64,000 nt of DNA from Streptomyces sp. NBC_00820. Lineage in GTDB: Bacteria > Actinomycetota > Actinomycetes > Streptomycetales > Streptomycetaceae. The first letter of the stretch is position 1; the number at the start of each line of letters is the position of its first letter. This document shows, piece after piece, positions 1 through 8,625 of this stretch. Position numbers and translations under genes: made by a program. The stretch is taken from NCBI RefSeq assembly GCF_036347055.1, contig NZ_CP108882.1, positions 868,001-932,000 on the forward strand, written 5' to 3'. The notes beneath the pieces are model-generated. The model worked only from the letters and a program-made list of their open reading frames with translations. It ran no database searches and was not told the origin of the DNA.

Positions 1-1
1 G

Positions 2-394
2 GTCATCGGTCTGGCGATCAGCTTCGGTTACGCCGCGATGCCGGCGCTCATCGTCGCCAGCGTCCCTCCCCACCAGTCCGGTATCGCCAACGGCATCAAC
101 TCCATCTCCCGCTCGGTCGGCAGCGCCGTCGCGAGCGCGGTGATCACCTCGTTGCTGGCGTCGAAGACCATCCCGCTCCCGAAGGGGATGCCCGCACTCC
201 CCCAGGAGAGCCAGTTCACGCTGAGCTTCGAGATCGCCGGCGTGGCGTTCGGCCTGGTCGTCCTCGTCGCCCTGACCGGGATCAAGGCGACGCACGCTCC
301 TCGTACGCCGGTCCTCCGCAAGGCCGAGGCCGAGGCTGTGGCCTCCGGCACGCCGGAAGTCTCGGAGCCGGAACCCCGTACCGAACTCGTGTGA
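2..394 (+). CDS. MFS drug-efflux transporter, C-terminal part (5' end outside window)
   Basis: This frame is open from the window edge and ends at TGA 392-394. It encodes the last ~130 residues of a multi-helix transporter. The stretch with PPHQSGIANGIN followed by SRSVGSAVASAVIT is typical of the late transmembrane helices of DHA2 (14-helix, EmrB/QacA-type) major facilitator pumps, where a Gly-rich helix follows a G-x-A-x-G-x-N loop. One more hydrophobic helix follows, then a charged cytoplasmic tail rich in Glu and Pro. By family it would be a proton-driven multidrug exporter in the cytoplasmic membrane. The substrate cannot be told from this fragment. Confidence 0.8.
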   Translation, partial: VIGLAISFGYAAMPALIVASVPPHQSGIANGINSISRSVGSAVASAVITSLLASKTIPLPKGMPALPQESQFTLSFEIAGVAFGLVVLVALTGIKATHAPRTPVLRKAEAEAVASGTPEVSEPEPRTELV

Positions 395-521
395 CCCTGC
401 TCCACGCAGCACCGCCGGCCGCAGCCCGTACTCGTCAGATGTCCCGAGTCGGTGCCGCGGCCGGCTCCCTTCGTCTCTGAACCCGCTCTGAACCCGCAGC
501 TTCTTTGAAAGGCCTGTCCCG

Positions 522-1319
522 ATGAAGACGCCCGACCACACCGACCACGCGTCCGCTGTCACCTCGGTCGATCACCGCGCGGCGATCGCGGCGGAGACCG
601 CCCGGTTCGTCGCGGTCGTGAACGACGCCGACCTGGACACGGCCGTGCCCGGCTGCCCCGGCTGGACCCTGGCCGAACTCGTCAGGCACACGGGCAGCGT
701 CCAGCGCTGGTTCTCGGTCCTGTTGCGGGCACGCGTCCAGGAACCGCCGCGCAGCCGTGACGTCGACCTTCACCTCCCGGATCAGGCGGCCGGATACGCC
801 GACTGGCTGGCCGAGAGCGCGACCGTGGCCGCGGACGCCTTCGCGGTCACCGACCCGGACCTGCCGATGTGGGCGTGGGGCGCCGACCAGCACGCCCGCT
901 TCTGGGCACGCCGGATGCTCTTCGAGACCCTGCTGCACCGGGTCGACGCCGAACTCGCACTCGGACTGCGGCCTTCGATCGACCGCTCGCTCGCCGTCGA
1001 CGGGATCGACGAGTTCCTCGTCAACCTGCCCTCCGCCACCTTCTTCGCCCCCAAGGTGTCCGAGCTGCGCGGAGCCGACAGGACCATCCGCTTCCACACG
1101 ACGGACGGGGACGAGGCCTGGCTCGTGCGCCTGCGGCCCGACGGTTTCGGGATCGACCCGGCCCACCCGGCCACGGTCACCGCCGACGCGACCGTCCGGG
1201 GAACCGCGGCCGACCTGCTCCTGCTCGTCTACGGCCGCCTGCCCTACACGGCCAAGTCCCTTGCCCACGAGGGGGATGAACAGTTGCTGACCCACTGGTT
1301 CGCCCATTCGTCCTTCTGA
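522..1319 (+). CDS. Maleylpyruvate isomerase family mycothiol-dependent enzyme
   Basis: 265-residue protein of the MDMPI/DinB-like superfamily, which uses mycothiol as thiol cofactor in actinobacteria. Residues ~15-60 carry the typical opening: ETARF, then PGCPGWTLAELVRHTGSVQRW, where the His after the RLxxH-like helix is a metal ligand in the family. The middle has MWAWG followed by ARRMLFETLLHRVDAE, the second metal-binding helix (E-x-x-x-HR-x-D). The C-terminal half is the small domain with a repeated TVRGTAADLLLLVYGR signature. An AAAGG-like ribosome site lies ~9 nt upstream of the ATG. The true substrate is unknown, since members include maleylpyruvate isomerase and many uncharacterised thiol transferases. 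A second member lies at 2485-3288, but the pair are diverged and separated by mobile debris. Confidence 0.85.
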   Translation: MKTPDHTDHASAVTSVDHRAAIAAETARFVAVVNDADLDTAVPGCPGWTLAELVRHTGSVQRWFSVLLRARVQEPPRSRDVDLHLPDQAAGYADWLAESATVAADAFAVTDPDLPMWAWGADQHARFWARRMLFETLLHRVDAELALGLRPSIDRSLAVDGIDEFLVNLPSATFFAPKVSELRGADRTIRFHTTDGDEAWLVRLRPDGFGIDPAHPATVTADATVRGTAADLLLLVYGRLPYTAKSLAHEGDEQLLTHWFAHSSF

Positions 1320-1367
1320 GAAGCCGGACGGGCTTCGTCCGGTGCGCGAGCGGCGGGCCTTTCGCGC

Positions 1368-1893
1368 TTGCTGAACTACGAGGAGGCAGAGCTGCTGCGG
1401 CTGCAGCAGCTCCTGCTGATGCGGGCAACTCGGTCTGGGACTGCGCGAGATCGCGGCGGTCCTGGAGCGCCAGGTCGACGAGGTGGCCGCGCTGCGCGAG
1501 CACCAGCGCGGGCTGCCGGCAAACCAGGAGCGGCTGAACGTGCTGGCGGCCACGGTCGGCCGCACCATCGCCGAAAAGCAGTCGGGACAGTTCACCGGCA
1601 CGCTCACCGACGAGGACCAGGCGCGGCTGCGGCAGGAGGCCACGGCGGCGATGGTCCGCATGGCTGAGGCCATGGCAGCCGGCACGCGGATGACCGAGCC
1701 GGCGGTGCAGGCCGAGGTCGATGCCCAGTACCGGGGCATCTGCCGGATGCGGACCCCGAACGCGGCCGCGCTCAAGGCGCTCGGACAGACCTACGTCGAC
1801 GACGTGCAGTGCCGCGCGGCCTACGGCCAGGTCGCTGCCGGGCTCGCCGTCTACCAACGCGACGCGATGGCCGCCCACACGGGCACCGCCTGA
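1368..1893 (+). pseudogene. MerR/TipAS-type regulator remnant, 5'-truncated and frameshifted
   Basis: Translation shows a MerR dimerisation helix split over two frames. Frame 3 reads NYEEAELLRLQQLLLMR, and from about 1429 the match continues in frame 1 as QLGLGLREIAAVLERQVDE, then ALREHQRGLPANQERLNVL. Removing one G from the run near 1428-1431 restores a continuous family sequence. The winged-helix DNA-binding N-terminus (first ~45 residues of MerR proteins) has no counterpart between 1320 and 1367. The C-terminal ~110 residues resemble the TipAS effector-binding domain and end at TGA 1891-1893. So the gene lacks its HTH and carries a +1 shift; it is probably dead unless the shift is a sequencing error, and even then it would lack DNA binding. 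Confidence 0.7.
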
Positions 1894-2041
1894 GCTGACC
1901 GGCCAACGGCCGCTGGAGGGCTGCAGACCTCCAGTCCCGGGCATCTTCCGCCCGACCCGCTCCGCCGCCCGGCGGTGTCCCGTCCTTGCGAAGCGGGCGT
2001 TGCCGCGCACCTGTTGGACCATCCGCCGTGATCCCCGCCCA

Positions 2042-2231
2042 CTAGGGCCTCTCTTCCGGATCTTGCCGGGGTCGCGGGGTCTGGCACGCACATCTGCGGC
2101 GTTGTCGTCGGTCCCCGACGCGCCGCGTCGACTCCCTCCTCCGCCTTGCAGCTGCACGCACCAGACCCCGCTCGGGTCGGCCAGAAGGCACCGCAGACCG
2201 GAGCCGGCCTGATCCGGAAGGAAGGCCCTAG
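2042..2231. mobile_element. MITE-like element, copy 1 (190 bp, CTAG-flanked)
   Basis: A 190-bp unit bounded by CTAG on both sides (2042-2045 and 2228-2231). Its ends are inverted repeats of ~18-20 bp: GGGCCTCTCTTCCGGATC at the left and GATCCGGAAGGAAGGCCC at the right. A nearly identical unit of exactly the same length lies in reverse orientation at 22164-22353. It is too short for a transposase, so it fits a non-autonomous miniature element mobilised in trans. The CTAG duplication is compatible with IS5-like target choice, but that assignment is inferred. Confidence 0.75.
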
Positions 2232-2484
2232 TCCCGCCACTGCCGCCTTGAGGACTGCGAACCCCTCCATGGTGTCCGACCACATGTGCGTCTGCCCCAC
2301 AAAAGCTCGCGAGTTGAGTCGTGTCCGCCCTACCCGTCGAGGTCCGTCCGTCTGCCGTGCGCCCTCTGGGGGCTGTCCGGCGGATCATGGCGGCATCACG
2401 GGATTGGAGTCATCGGCGCCAGCCCGCGATGGCGGCTGTGAAAATCGCTGTCGGATTGTCGGAACGCAGTGATACAGAGTCCGG

Positions 2485-3288
2485 GTGACAACGACACTCG
2501 AGTTCCCCGTTCTGCTGCGGCTGATCGACGAACGGTCGACCGCCTTCCGCGCCGCGGTCGCCTCCGCGCCCAGCCTCGACGTACAGGTGCCGACCTGCCC
2601 CGAGTGGACGCTGTTCGATCTGGCGCAGCACATCGGCGAGGGGCGCCGCGACTGGGCCGCCACCGTCGCCGCAGGGCCTGCTCCGGCCAAGTCCGCGGCG
2701 GAGGGCGCCCCGGCTGCGCCTCGGGAGCGCGAGGCCCTGCTGGCCTGGTTGGCGGAGTCCACGGAGCAACTGCTGGACGCACTGCGGAAGGCCGGCCCGG
2801 ATCGCGGCTGCTGGACGTGGTGGGAGGCGTTGCAGTCGCCGCAGACCTCCGGTGCCGTAGCTCGGCACCAGCTCCAGCAGATGGCGGTGCACACGTACGA
2901 CGCCCAGATCACCGTAGGTGCCCCGCAGCCGCTGCCGGACGAGGTGGCGCTCGACGGTGTCGACGAGTTCCTGTCCACCTGCGTCGCAACGACGAGTGCC
3001 TGGCCGCACAAGCCCGCTGTCGTCGACTTCCACGCCTCCGAGGGCCGCTCCTGGCGCCTCTCGCTCTCCGCCGACGGCGCACGGACCGCCCGCCTCCCCG
3101 GGCCCGGCACCATGCCGGCCACGGCTGCCGGCCAGGACCCGGACGCGGCCGCCGCCTTCCTCTCCGCTCGGGGCACGGCCAGCGAGCTGGTCCTCATCCT
3201 GCACGACCGTATCCCGACCGACTCCCTGCAACTCGACGGCGACCGACGTCTCTTCGAGCAGCTCAGCGCCTGGGACCCGGATGAGTAG
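2485..3288 (+). CDS. Maleylpyruvate isomerase family mycothiol-dependent enzyme
   Basis: 267 residues starting at GTG 2485. The N-terminus has the family pattern: a helix with ERSTAFRAAV, then VPTCPEWTLFDLAQHIGEGRRDW with the metal-binding His. Near the middle, HQLQQMAVHTYDAQ gives the second His/Asp pair (H-x-x-D analogue). DGVDEFLSTCV opens the C-terminal domain, and GTASELVLILHDRIP matches the terminal motif also seen in the protein at 522-1319. The function is a mycothiol-dependent transfer or isomerisation of unknown substrate. It stands alone: a MITE-like element lies ~250 bp upstream and decayed transposase sequence lies downstream. Confidence 0.83.
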   Translation: MTTTLEFPVLLRLIDERSTAFRAAVASAPSLDVQVPTCPEWTLFDLAQHIGEGRRDWAATVAAGPAPAKSAAEGAPAAPREREALLAWLAESTEQLLDALRKAGPDRGCWTWWEALQSPQTSGAVARHQLQQMAVHTYDAQITVGAPQPLPDEVALDGVDEFLSTCVATTSAWPHKPAVVDFHASEGRSWRLSLSADGARTARLPGPGTMPATAAGQDPDAAAAFLSARGTASELVLILHDRIPTDSLQLDGDRRLFEQLSAWDPDE

Positions 3289-3460
3289 GACGTGACGATG
3301 CGCCACCTCGTACGCCCCGGGGCATGCCTCCCGCCAACGGCTACAACCACGCCATGGTGGCCTCGGGGCCGCGGGGGGGCAGACCGTCACGGCTGCGAAG
3401 CGGCTGACCAAGGCCGCGGCTCACAAGCTGATCGGTGCGCCTGGTCGGCACCTGACGCCG

Positions 3461-3697
3461 TCAGTTCTCAGCGCCGTCCTCGTCGTCATCGAGTCCGGCC
3501 GCGTCAGGGTCGCGCAGCGGGCGCAGGGTGCCGCCCGCGACCATCTCCGGTTTCACCCCGCCGTCCAGGTTCAGCAGCGCGTCCAGGATGAACAGGGAGT
3601 CGCGCGGGGTGCCGGGCACCACCATCTGCCCGATACCGATGACCTGGTCGTTGATCGCGTCCGTCGGCCGGAGGCGGCGCACCCGGCGCGCATCGGT
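3461..3697 (-). pseudogene. Tn3-family transposase fragment
   Basis: On the minus strand the translation INDQVIGIG, then VVPGTPRDSLFILDALLNLDGG and VKPEMVA, matches the conserved catalytic-domain region of Tn3-type TnpA proteins, where the same order I-x-DQV-x-GIG, RDSL-x-ILDA and GG-x-x-PE-x-V occurs. The rest of the ~1000-residue transposase is absent. The frame ends at 3461 in an unrelated acidic tail and there is no credible start. This is a relic of an old insertion. Boundaries are approximate. Confidence 0.6.
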
Positions 3698-3789
3698 CAA
3701 AATTCCACCGGCATGCGGCGGACGGTAGCCAGCCCCGGCAGCGATCGAAGAGCTTCCGGAAAACCCCCGCAACAGCCCGATCGCCTGTG

Positions 3790-3900
3790 CTGGACGACCA
3801 AGATCAAGCGCTTGGCGCCAACGGCTGTACCGCTGGTCCCCAACGCCGGATGCGGCGCCAGTCGCGCCCACTCATCGCTCGTCAGATCTCCCCGCCCCAC
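3790..3900 (-). pseudogene. IS5-like transposase N-terminal fragment
   Basis: On the minus strand, MGRGDLTSDEWARLAPH starts at ATG 3900. It matches the invariant opening of many actinobacterial IS5-family transposases (GDLT-x-x-EW-x-x-L-x-P). The similarity fades after ~25 residues and no catalytic DDE region follows. Together with the Tn3 scrap just downstream it marks an insertion hot spot. Confidence 0.5.
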
Positions 3901-3923
3901 AAAACAGGCGGTGATCCCGAAGC

Positions 3924-4931
3924 TCAGGGCTCACACGATCCGCCGGACAGGCCCTGGTCGAGGTCCAGCCGCCAGTCCTGGCCCACGAGGTCCTTACCGA
4001 AGGAGCGGTGCGGTTTCTCGCCGACGAGGGTGAAGCCGTGACGCTGGTAGAGGCGGCGGGCGCTGCCGAGTAAGTCGTTGGTCCACAGCACCAGGTGGCG
4101 GTAGCCGGCGTCGCGCGCGAAGTCGACGACGGCCCGTACCAGCCGGTCGCCCACGCCGTGGCCCCGCGCGCCGGGCTCGACGAGCAGCAGGCGCAGCCGG
4201 GCGGTCCCCGGCGCCGCGTCCCGCACGCACATCACGCAACCCACCGGCCGGCCTTCCAGCTCCGCGATCCACACGCGCTCCAGTGCCGGATCGTGGTCCG
4301 CGGCGAAGTCGGCGACGATCCTCGCCACCAGGCCCTCGTACTCGGCGTTCCAGCCGTACTCGGCCGAGTACAGGACGGCGTTGCGCCGCACGATCCAGCC
4401 GAGGTCGCCCGGGAGCGGCTCGCGCAGAACGACCTCACCGACCTCCCGGGCCTCACCAGCCTCCTCGGCCTTCCCGGCCTTCCCGGAGCGCTGCTCCCGC
4501 TCCGGCTCGTCACCGAGGATGTCGCGGATCGCGCGCATGGCCCCCGCCAGCCGTTTCCGGTCGTCCGGGGCAACGGCCTCCAGCAGCTTCCCGACCGTCT
4601 CCCGGGCGCGCTCGTCCAGTGTGGCGGCCGCCTCGCGGCCGCGGTCGGTGAGAGCGATGCGCCGGCGCCGCGAGTCGTTGCGGGAGGGGCCGCGCTCGAC
4701 CAGCCCGCCCTCCTCGAATCTGTTCAGGATGCGGCTGAGGTATCCGGCGTCCAGGAAGAGCCGTTCGCGCAGGTCGGCGGCGTCCAGCTCCTGGTCGTGG
4801 GCGAGTTCGTACAGGACGCGGGTCTCGGTGAGCGTGTAGGGCGCGTAGAGGTGGCGGCCGTAGTCGAGGGCGCCGATGAGGCGTGTGTAGAAGCGGTTGA
4901 AGGCACGGACGTCCTGAACGGTCATGGCCAC
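3924..4931 (-). CDS. MarR-family regulator fused to a GNAT acetyltransferase
   Basis: 335 residues. Residues ~1-145 are a MarR winged helix: VRAFNRFYTRLIGAL dimer helix, TLTETRVLYEL, recognition helix DAGYLSRILNRFEEGGLV, and the wing RGPSRNDSRRRRIALTDRG. A Glu/Ala-rich linker follows (~150-170). Residues ~172-325 form a GNAT fold with PVGCVMCVRD (beta4), LRLLLVEPGARGHGVGDRLV (acetyl-CoA pyrophosphate loop, R/Q-x-x-G-x-G/A-like) and LYQRHGFTLVGEK. This bifunctional architecture is common in Streptomyces; the acetylated substrate is usually unknown. A GGAGG box lies 6 nt before the ATG. A palindrome between a TATATC box and the start codon suggests autoregulation. The divergent neighbour encodes a phospholipase C-like enzyme with the same motif in its promoter. 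Confidence 0.88.
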   Translation of the reverse strand: MAMTVQDVRAFNRFYTRLIGALDYGRHLYAPYTLTETRVLYELAHDQELDAADLRERLFLDAGYLSRILNRFEEGGLVERGPSRNDSRRRRIALTDRGREAAATLDERARETVGKLLEAVAPDDRKRLAGAMRAIRDILGDEPEREQRSGKAGKAEEAGEAREVGEVVLREPLPGDLGWIVRRNAVLYSAEYGWNAEYEGLVARIVADFAADHDPALERVWIAELEGRPVGCVMCVRDAAPGTARLRLLLVEPGARGHGVGDRLVRAVVDFARDAGYRHLVLWTNDLLGSARRLYQRHGFTLVGEKPHRSFGKDLVGQDWRLDLDQGLSGGSCEP

Positions 4932-4941
4932 CTCCAGATAC

Positions 4942-4953
4942 TTGACTCAGTCA
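4942..4953. promoter_or_regulatory. Candidate MarR operator in front of the MarR-GNAT gene
   Basis: TTGACTCAGTCA contains the perfect 11-bp palindrome TGACTCAGTCA. It lies 12-22 bp upstream of the minus-strand ATG (4931), just downstream of a TATATC -10-like box, a usual place for a repressor site. A near copy occurs at 5116-5127. Confidence 0.45.
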
Positions 4954-5052
4954 GAGATATAACCCGAGCCTACGCCTCCGGACGAGGGCGCTGCACGGCC
5001 GGGGTGAGCGATGCGCCTCGACTGTCACGGTTTGACCGGGCCCATGCCGCAC

Positions 5053-5070
5053 GTTGCCCACTTGTTCACC
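5053..5070 (+). promoter_or_regulatory. Weak PHO-box-like direct repeat upstream of the phospholipase gene
   Basis: GTTGCCC (5053-5059) and GTTCACC (5064-5070) start exactly 11 bp apart, the unit spacing of Streptomyces PhoP boxes, whose core is GTTCACC. Only one unit is a perfect match. It lies ~83 bp upstream of a phosphate-releasing enzyme gene, where phosphate control would make sense. Confidence 0.25.
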
Positions 5071-5115
5071 GTCCGCCCCCTGACGCCACTCGCCTTCCGT
5101 GGCGCACAGTGTCCG

Positions 5116-5127
5116 TTGACTCACTCA
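5116..5127. promoter_or_regulatory. Candidate MarR operator in front of the phospholipase gene
   Basis: TTGACTCACTCA differs by one base from the palindrome at 4942-4953 in the promoter of the divergent MarR-GNAT gene. It lies 26-37 bp upstream of the phospholipase ATG (5153), where it could overlap the transcription start. Confidence 0.4.
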
Positions 5128-5152
5128 GCGAGCACGACCAAGAAGGGGCACC

Positions 5153-6580
5153 ATGACCGAGTTGACTCGCCGTAGGCTCCTGGGTTCGGCCGCGGGCGCG
5201 CTGGGAGGGGCGGCCGCGCTCTCCCTCCTCCCGCCGAGCGTGCAGAAGGCGGTCGCCGCCGAACCGCCCAGACACCGTTCGCTGCGGGACATCGAGCACG
5301 TCGTCCTGCTGATGCAGGAGAACCGCTCGTTCGACCACTACTTCGGCACTCTCTCCGGGGTGCGCGGCTTCGGCGACCCCCGCGCCTTACGACTGGACGA
5401 CGGGCGCAGCGTCTTCTACCAGCCGGACACCCAGAACCCGAAGGGATACCTGCTCCCCTTCCATCTCGACACCCACACGTCGAGCGCGCAGGCCATCCCG
5501 TCCACCAGCCACGCCTGGTCGGTGCAGCACGCGGCGTGGAACGGCGGCAAGATGGACCAGTGGCTGCCCGCGCACCGCAAGGCCGACGGCGTCAACGGCC
5601 CTTACGTGATGGGCTACTACACGCGCGAGGACATACCGTTCCAGTTCGCCCTCGCCGAGACCTTCACCATCTGCGACCACTACTTCTGTTCCGTCTTCGG
5701 CCCCACCTGGCCCAACCGGCTGATGTGGATGACCGGTTCGATCGACCCCGGCGGCACCCGGGGCGGCCCGGTCATCAACAACTCGGCGCCGCAGCCGTAC
5801 CGCTGGACGACGTACGCCGAACGCCTCCAGGCGGCAGGAGTCAGCTGGAAGGTCTACCAGCAGGACGACGACTACGGCTGCAACATGCTGGAGCAGTTCG
5901 CCGCCTTCAAGAACGCCCAGCCCGGGTCCGACCTGTACGAGCGCGGGGTGCGCCCGCAGCCGGAGGGCACGTTCGAGGACGACGCACGCAACGACCGGCT
6001 CCCGGCGGTGAGCTGGATCGTGCCGACCAGCTACCAGTCCGAGCACCCCGCCTACCTGCCCGCCGCGGGAGCTGACTTCGTCGCGTCGAAGATCGAGGCC
6101 ATCGCGTCCCGTCCGAAGGTGTGGCGGAAGACCGCCTTCATCCTCAACTACGACGAGAACGACGGCCTGTTCGACCACGTGGTCCCGCCGACACCCCCCG
6201 CCGGCACGGCGGACGAGTTCATCGGCGGCCTGCCGATCGGCGGTGGCTTCCGCGTCCCGGCGATCGTCATCTCGCCCTGGACCGTGGGCGGCTGGGTCTC
6301 CTCCGAACCCTTCGACCACACCTCCGCCCTGCGCTTCCTGGAACGCTTCACGGGAGTCGAGGAGCCGAACGTCAGCGACTGGCGACGAGAGACCTTCGGC
6401 GACTTCACCAGCGCCTTCCGCTTCTCCCACACCCGCCCGCGCCCGCCACGCCTGCCGCACGACACGGCGGAGCAGCTGGAGAAGGCGAAGGAGGAGGTGG
6501 CGACGCTGCCGAAGCCGACCCTGCCGGACGAGGACCAGACCTTCCCCCACCAGGAGCGGGGACACCGGCCGCACGTCTAG
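5153..6580 (+). CDS. Tat-exported phospholipase C-like phosphoesterase
   Basis: 475 residues. The N-terminus has a twin-arginine signal (TRRRLLGSAAGALGG, then a hydrophobic run and AVAAEPP as likely cleavage region), so the folded enzyme should be exported. The mature part opens with IEHVVLLMQENRSFDHYFGTLSGVRGFGDP, the metal/nucleophile motif of bacterial phosphocholine-type phospholipase C and acid phosphatase (phosphoesterase family). FNLDH-equivalent residues appear later as YDENDGLFDHVVPP, and VPAIVISPWT is the third conserved block. It lacks the ~200-residue C-terminal repeats of the ~690-residue PlcN type, so it fits the shorter family. Role: releasing phosphate or head groups from phospholipids outside the cell. 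The TAG stop overlaps the CTAG end of an inserted element. Confidence 0.88.
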   Translation: MTELTRRRLLGSAAGALGGAAALSLLPPSVQKAVAAEPPRHRSLRDIEHVVLLMQENRSFDHYFGTLSGVRGFGDPRALRLDDGRSVFYQPDTQNPKGYLLPFHLDTHTSSAQAIPSTSHAWSVQHAAWNGGKMDQWLPAHRKADGVNGPYVMGYYTREDIPFQFALAETFTICDHYFCSVFGPTWPNRLMWMTGSIDPGGTRGGPVINNSAPQPYRWTTYAERLQAAGVSWKVYQQDDDYGCNMLEQFAAFKNAQPGSDLYERGVRPQPEGTFEDDARNDRLPAVSWIVPTSYQSEHPAYLPAAGADFVASKIEAIASRPKVWRKTAFILNYDENDGLFDHVVPPTPPAGTADEFIGGLPIGGGFRVPAIVISPWTVGGWVSSEPFDHTSALRFLERFTGVEEPNVSDWRRETFGDFTSAFRFSHTRPRPPRLPHDTAEQLEKAKEEVATLPKPTLPDEDQTFPHQERGHRPHV

Positions 6581-6746
6581 GGGGTGTCTCCCCGATCTTC
6601 GTGGGTCCGCGACGCCCGGCACGGCACCTCGCCGCACGGCCGAATCGCCCACGTACGCCCAGTACGAGGACGATCGGCCGCACGCCGAGGCACCGCACCG
6701 GACGCCGCGGCCTGATCCACGAAGATCGAAGAGACACCCCCCCTAG
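6577..6746. mobile_element. Second MITE-like element (170 bp, CTAG-flanked, different ends)
   Basis: Bounded by CTAG at 6577-6580 and 6743-6746. The left end GGGTGTCTCCCCGATCTTCG pairs with the right end, whose reverse complement reads GGGTGTCTCTTCGATCTTCG, giving imperfect inverted repeats of ~25 bp. It has no coding capacity. The ends differ from those of the 190-bp element at 2042 and 22164, so it belongs to another family, yet it uses the same CTAG target. It could instead act as a terminator between the phospholipase and catalase genes. Confidence 0.65.
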
Positions 6747-6803
6747 GACCCCTCCTCCGGCTTGAGCCGGGGCCGCCGGGCACGCAGGACCTGATCTCCC
6801 GCC

Positions 6804-8321
6804 TCAGGCCTTGTCCTGCATGCTGCTGCGGGCCGGGTTGCCCTGCCCGGCGGCCTTGGGGTCGGTCTCGTCGGCCTTGGCGCGCACGCTCTCCCTGATG
6901 CGTTCGCCGATCTTCTCGTCGATGTTGGACCAGTACGCGAAGGCACGCTCCAGCACGGGCTCGGAGACACCGTTGAGGAGATGTCCGGCCACGTTGTCGA
7001 CCAGCCGGTCCCGGGCGGCGTCGTCCAAGACCTCGCGCACCAGGGTCCCGGCCTGGCCCCAGTCGTCGTCCTCGGGGTGGTCGACGTAGGCGGAACGAGT
7101 GATCATCCCGTCGGCCTCCCAGCCGGGCGGCGTTCCGTAGCGGCCGGTGTCGGCGGCGGGGCCACCCTTGGAATTGGGGGCGTACACGGGGTCCTTGGTC
7201 TTGCGGAAGGCCATCGCCCCGTCCTTCGAGTAGCTGTTGACGTCGACGATGGGGGCGTTGACGGGCAGTTGCTGGTAGTTGGCGCCGATGCGGTGGCGAT
7301 GGGCGTCGCCGTAGGAGAACAGCCGGGCCAGCAGCATCCGGTCCGGGCTGGGACCGATGCCGGGGACGAAGTTGTTGGGCTGGACGGCCAGTTGCTCGAT
7401 CTCGGCGTGGTTGTCGGTGGGGTTGCGGTCCAGCGTCATGCGGCCCACAGGGATGAGCGGATAGTCGCCGTGGGGCCACACCTTGGTGAGATCGAACGGG
7501 TTGAACCGGTACGAGGCGGCGTCGTCGTACGGCATCACCTGGACGTACAGGGTCCAGCTCGGGAACTCGCCGTCCCGGATGTGCTCGAACAGGTCGCGCA
7601 TGTGGTAATCCGTGTCGACCGCGGCCATCTGGTCGGCCTCGTCCTGGGTGAAGCACTCGACGCCCTGGTCGGTCTTGAAGTGGTACTTCACCCAGAACCG
7701 CTCGCCCTCGGCGTTGATCCACATGTACGTGTGGGAGGTGTAGCCGTTCATGTGGCGCCAGGTACGCGGGATGCCCCGGTCGCCCATCAGCCAGGTGACC
7801 TGGTGAGCGGACTCCGGCGAGAGCGTCCAGAAGTCCCACTGCATGTCGTGATCACGGAGGTTGTTGTCGGCGCGGCGCTTCTGGGACCGGATGAAATGCT
7901 GGAATTTCATCGGGTCCTTCACGAAGAACACGGGCGTGTTGTTGCCGACCATGTCGTAGTTGCCTTCGGTGGTGTAGAACTTCACCGCGAAGCCGCGAGG
8001 GTCGCGCCAGGTATCCGGACTGCCACGCTCACCGGCGACGGTCGAGAACCGCACGACCAGATCGGTACGCGTGCCCGGCTGGAAGACCGCGGCCTTCGTG
8101 TAGGCGCTGACGTCGTTCGTCACCTCGAAGTGACCGAAGGCGCCGCTGCCCTTCGCGTGCGGCTGCCGCTCGGGAATCCGTTCCCGGTTGAACTGCGCCA
8201 TCTGCTCGATCAGGTAGGCGTCCTGGAGCAGGACGGGCCCGGCGGGACCGACGGTGAGGGAGTGCTCGTCACTCTCGACCGGCGCGCCGGAATCCGTGGT
8301 GGTGTACGGGATCTCACTCAT
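6804..8321 (-). CDS. katA: Heme catalase (monofunctional, small-subunit)
   Basis: 505 residues, the usual size of clade-3-like small-subunit catalases. It decomposes hydrogen peroxide in the cytoplasm. The catalytic His is H55 in [16 protein letters not shown]. The distal Asn is ~N128 in [15 protein letters not shown]. The proximal heme Tyr is ~Y338 in [14 protein letters not shown]. The substrate-channel segment [12 protein letters not shown] and the block [14 protein letters not shown] are also intact. A GGAAGGAAAG ribosome site precedes the ATG. The last ~60 residues form the usual helical tail. No OxyR/CatR-type site is obvious upstream. The downstream end lies next to the 170-bp element. 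Confidence 0.95.
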   Translation of the reverse strand: MSEIPYTTTDSGAPVESDEHSLTVGPAGPVLLQDAYLIEQMAQFNRERIPERQPHAKGSGAFGHFEVTNDVSAYTKAAVFQPGTRTDLVVRFSTVAGERGSPDTWRDPRGFAVKFYTTEGNYDMVGNNTPVFFVKDPMKFQHFIRSQKRRADNNLRDHDMQWDFWTLSPESAHQVTWLMGDRGIPRTWRHMNGYTSHTYMWINAEGERFWVKYHFKTDQGVECFTQDEADQMAAVDTDYHMRDLFEHIRDGEFPSWTLYVQVMPYDDAASYRFNPFDLTKVWPHGDYPLIPVGRMTLDRNPTDNHAEIEQLAVQPNNFVPGIGPSPDRMLLARLFSYGDAHRHRIGANYQQLPVNAPIVDVNSYSKDGAMAFRKTKDPVYAPNSKGGPAADTGRYGTPPGWEADGMITRSAYVDHPEDDDWGQAGTLVREVLDDAARDRLVDNVAGHLLNGVSEPVLERAFAYWSNIDEKIGERIRESVRAKADETDPKAAGQGNPARSSMQDKA

Positions 8322-8625
8322 CCGTCTTTCCTTCCGTCCGGGCGGGCGGTGACCGCGCCCGCACTTCGTCGCCGCTGTCGGTCACCACCGGCGGAACGCC
8401 CGCGACACCGATCCGGCGCCGCCATCGGGCGCCCTCCCCGGAACGCACCTGCGAGAGCGGCACCCCGTCGTACCGGGTGACCTCCGTATGCGTCGGCAAA
8501 CCCGCACATCGCCCCCTCCCGTGGTGCCGGCTCAGCACGGCGACGCGTGGTGGGGGTACGCCCTCGGGGGTACCCGGCGGGCAAGGGCGGCGACAGCGTC
8601 GCGTCCACCGGCGAAAGGGAACGAG
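8322..8625. other. Intergenic region between catalase and CBS genes
   Basis: 304 bp separating divergent genes, so it must hold both promoters. I see no clear inverted repeat, riboswitch or credible small gene. Open frames here have no matching ribosome sites. Confidence 0.5.

Noticed and set aside
435..1775. Long minus-strand open frame opposite the first mycothiol enzyme
   Set aside because: It is the GC-bias shadow of the real plus-strand gene, with Arg/Gly/Pro-heavy composition and no family-like motif. Many similar long antisense frames across the window were dropped for the same reason.
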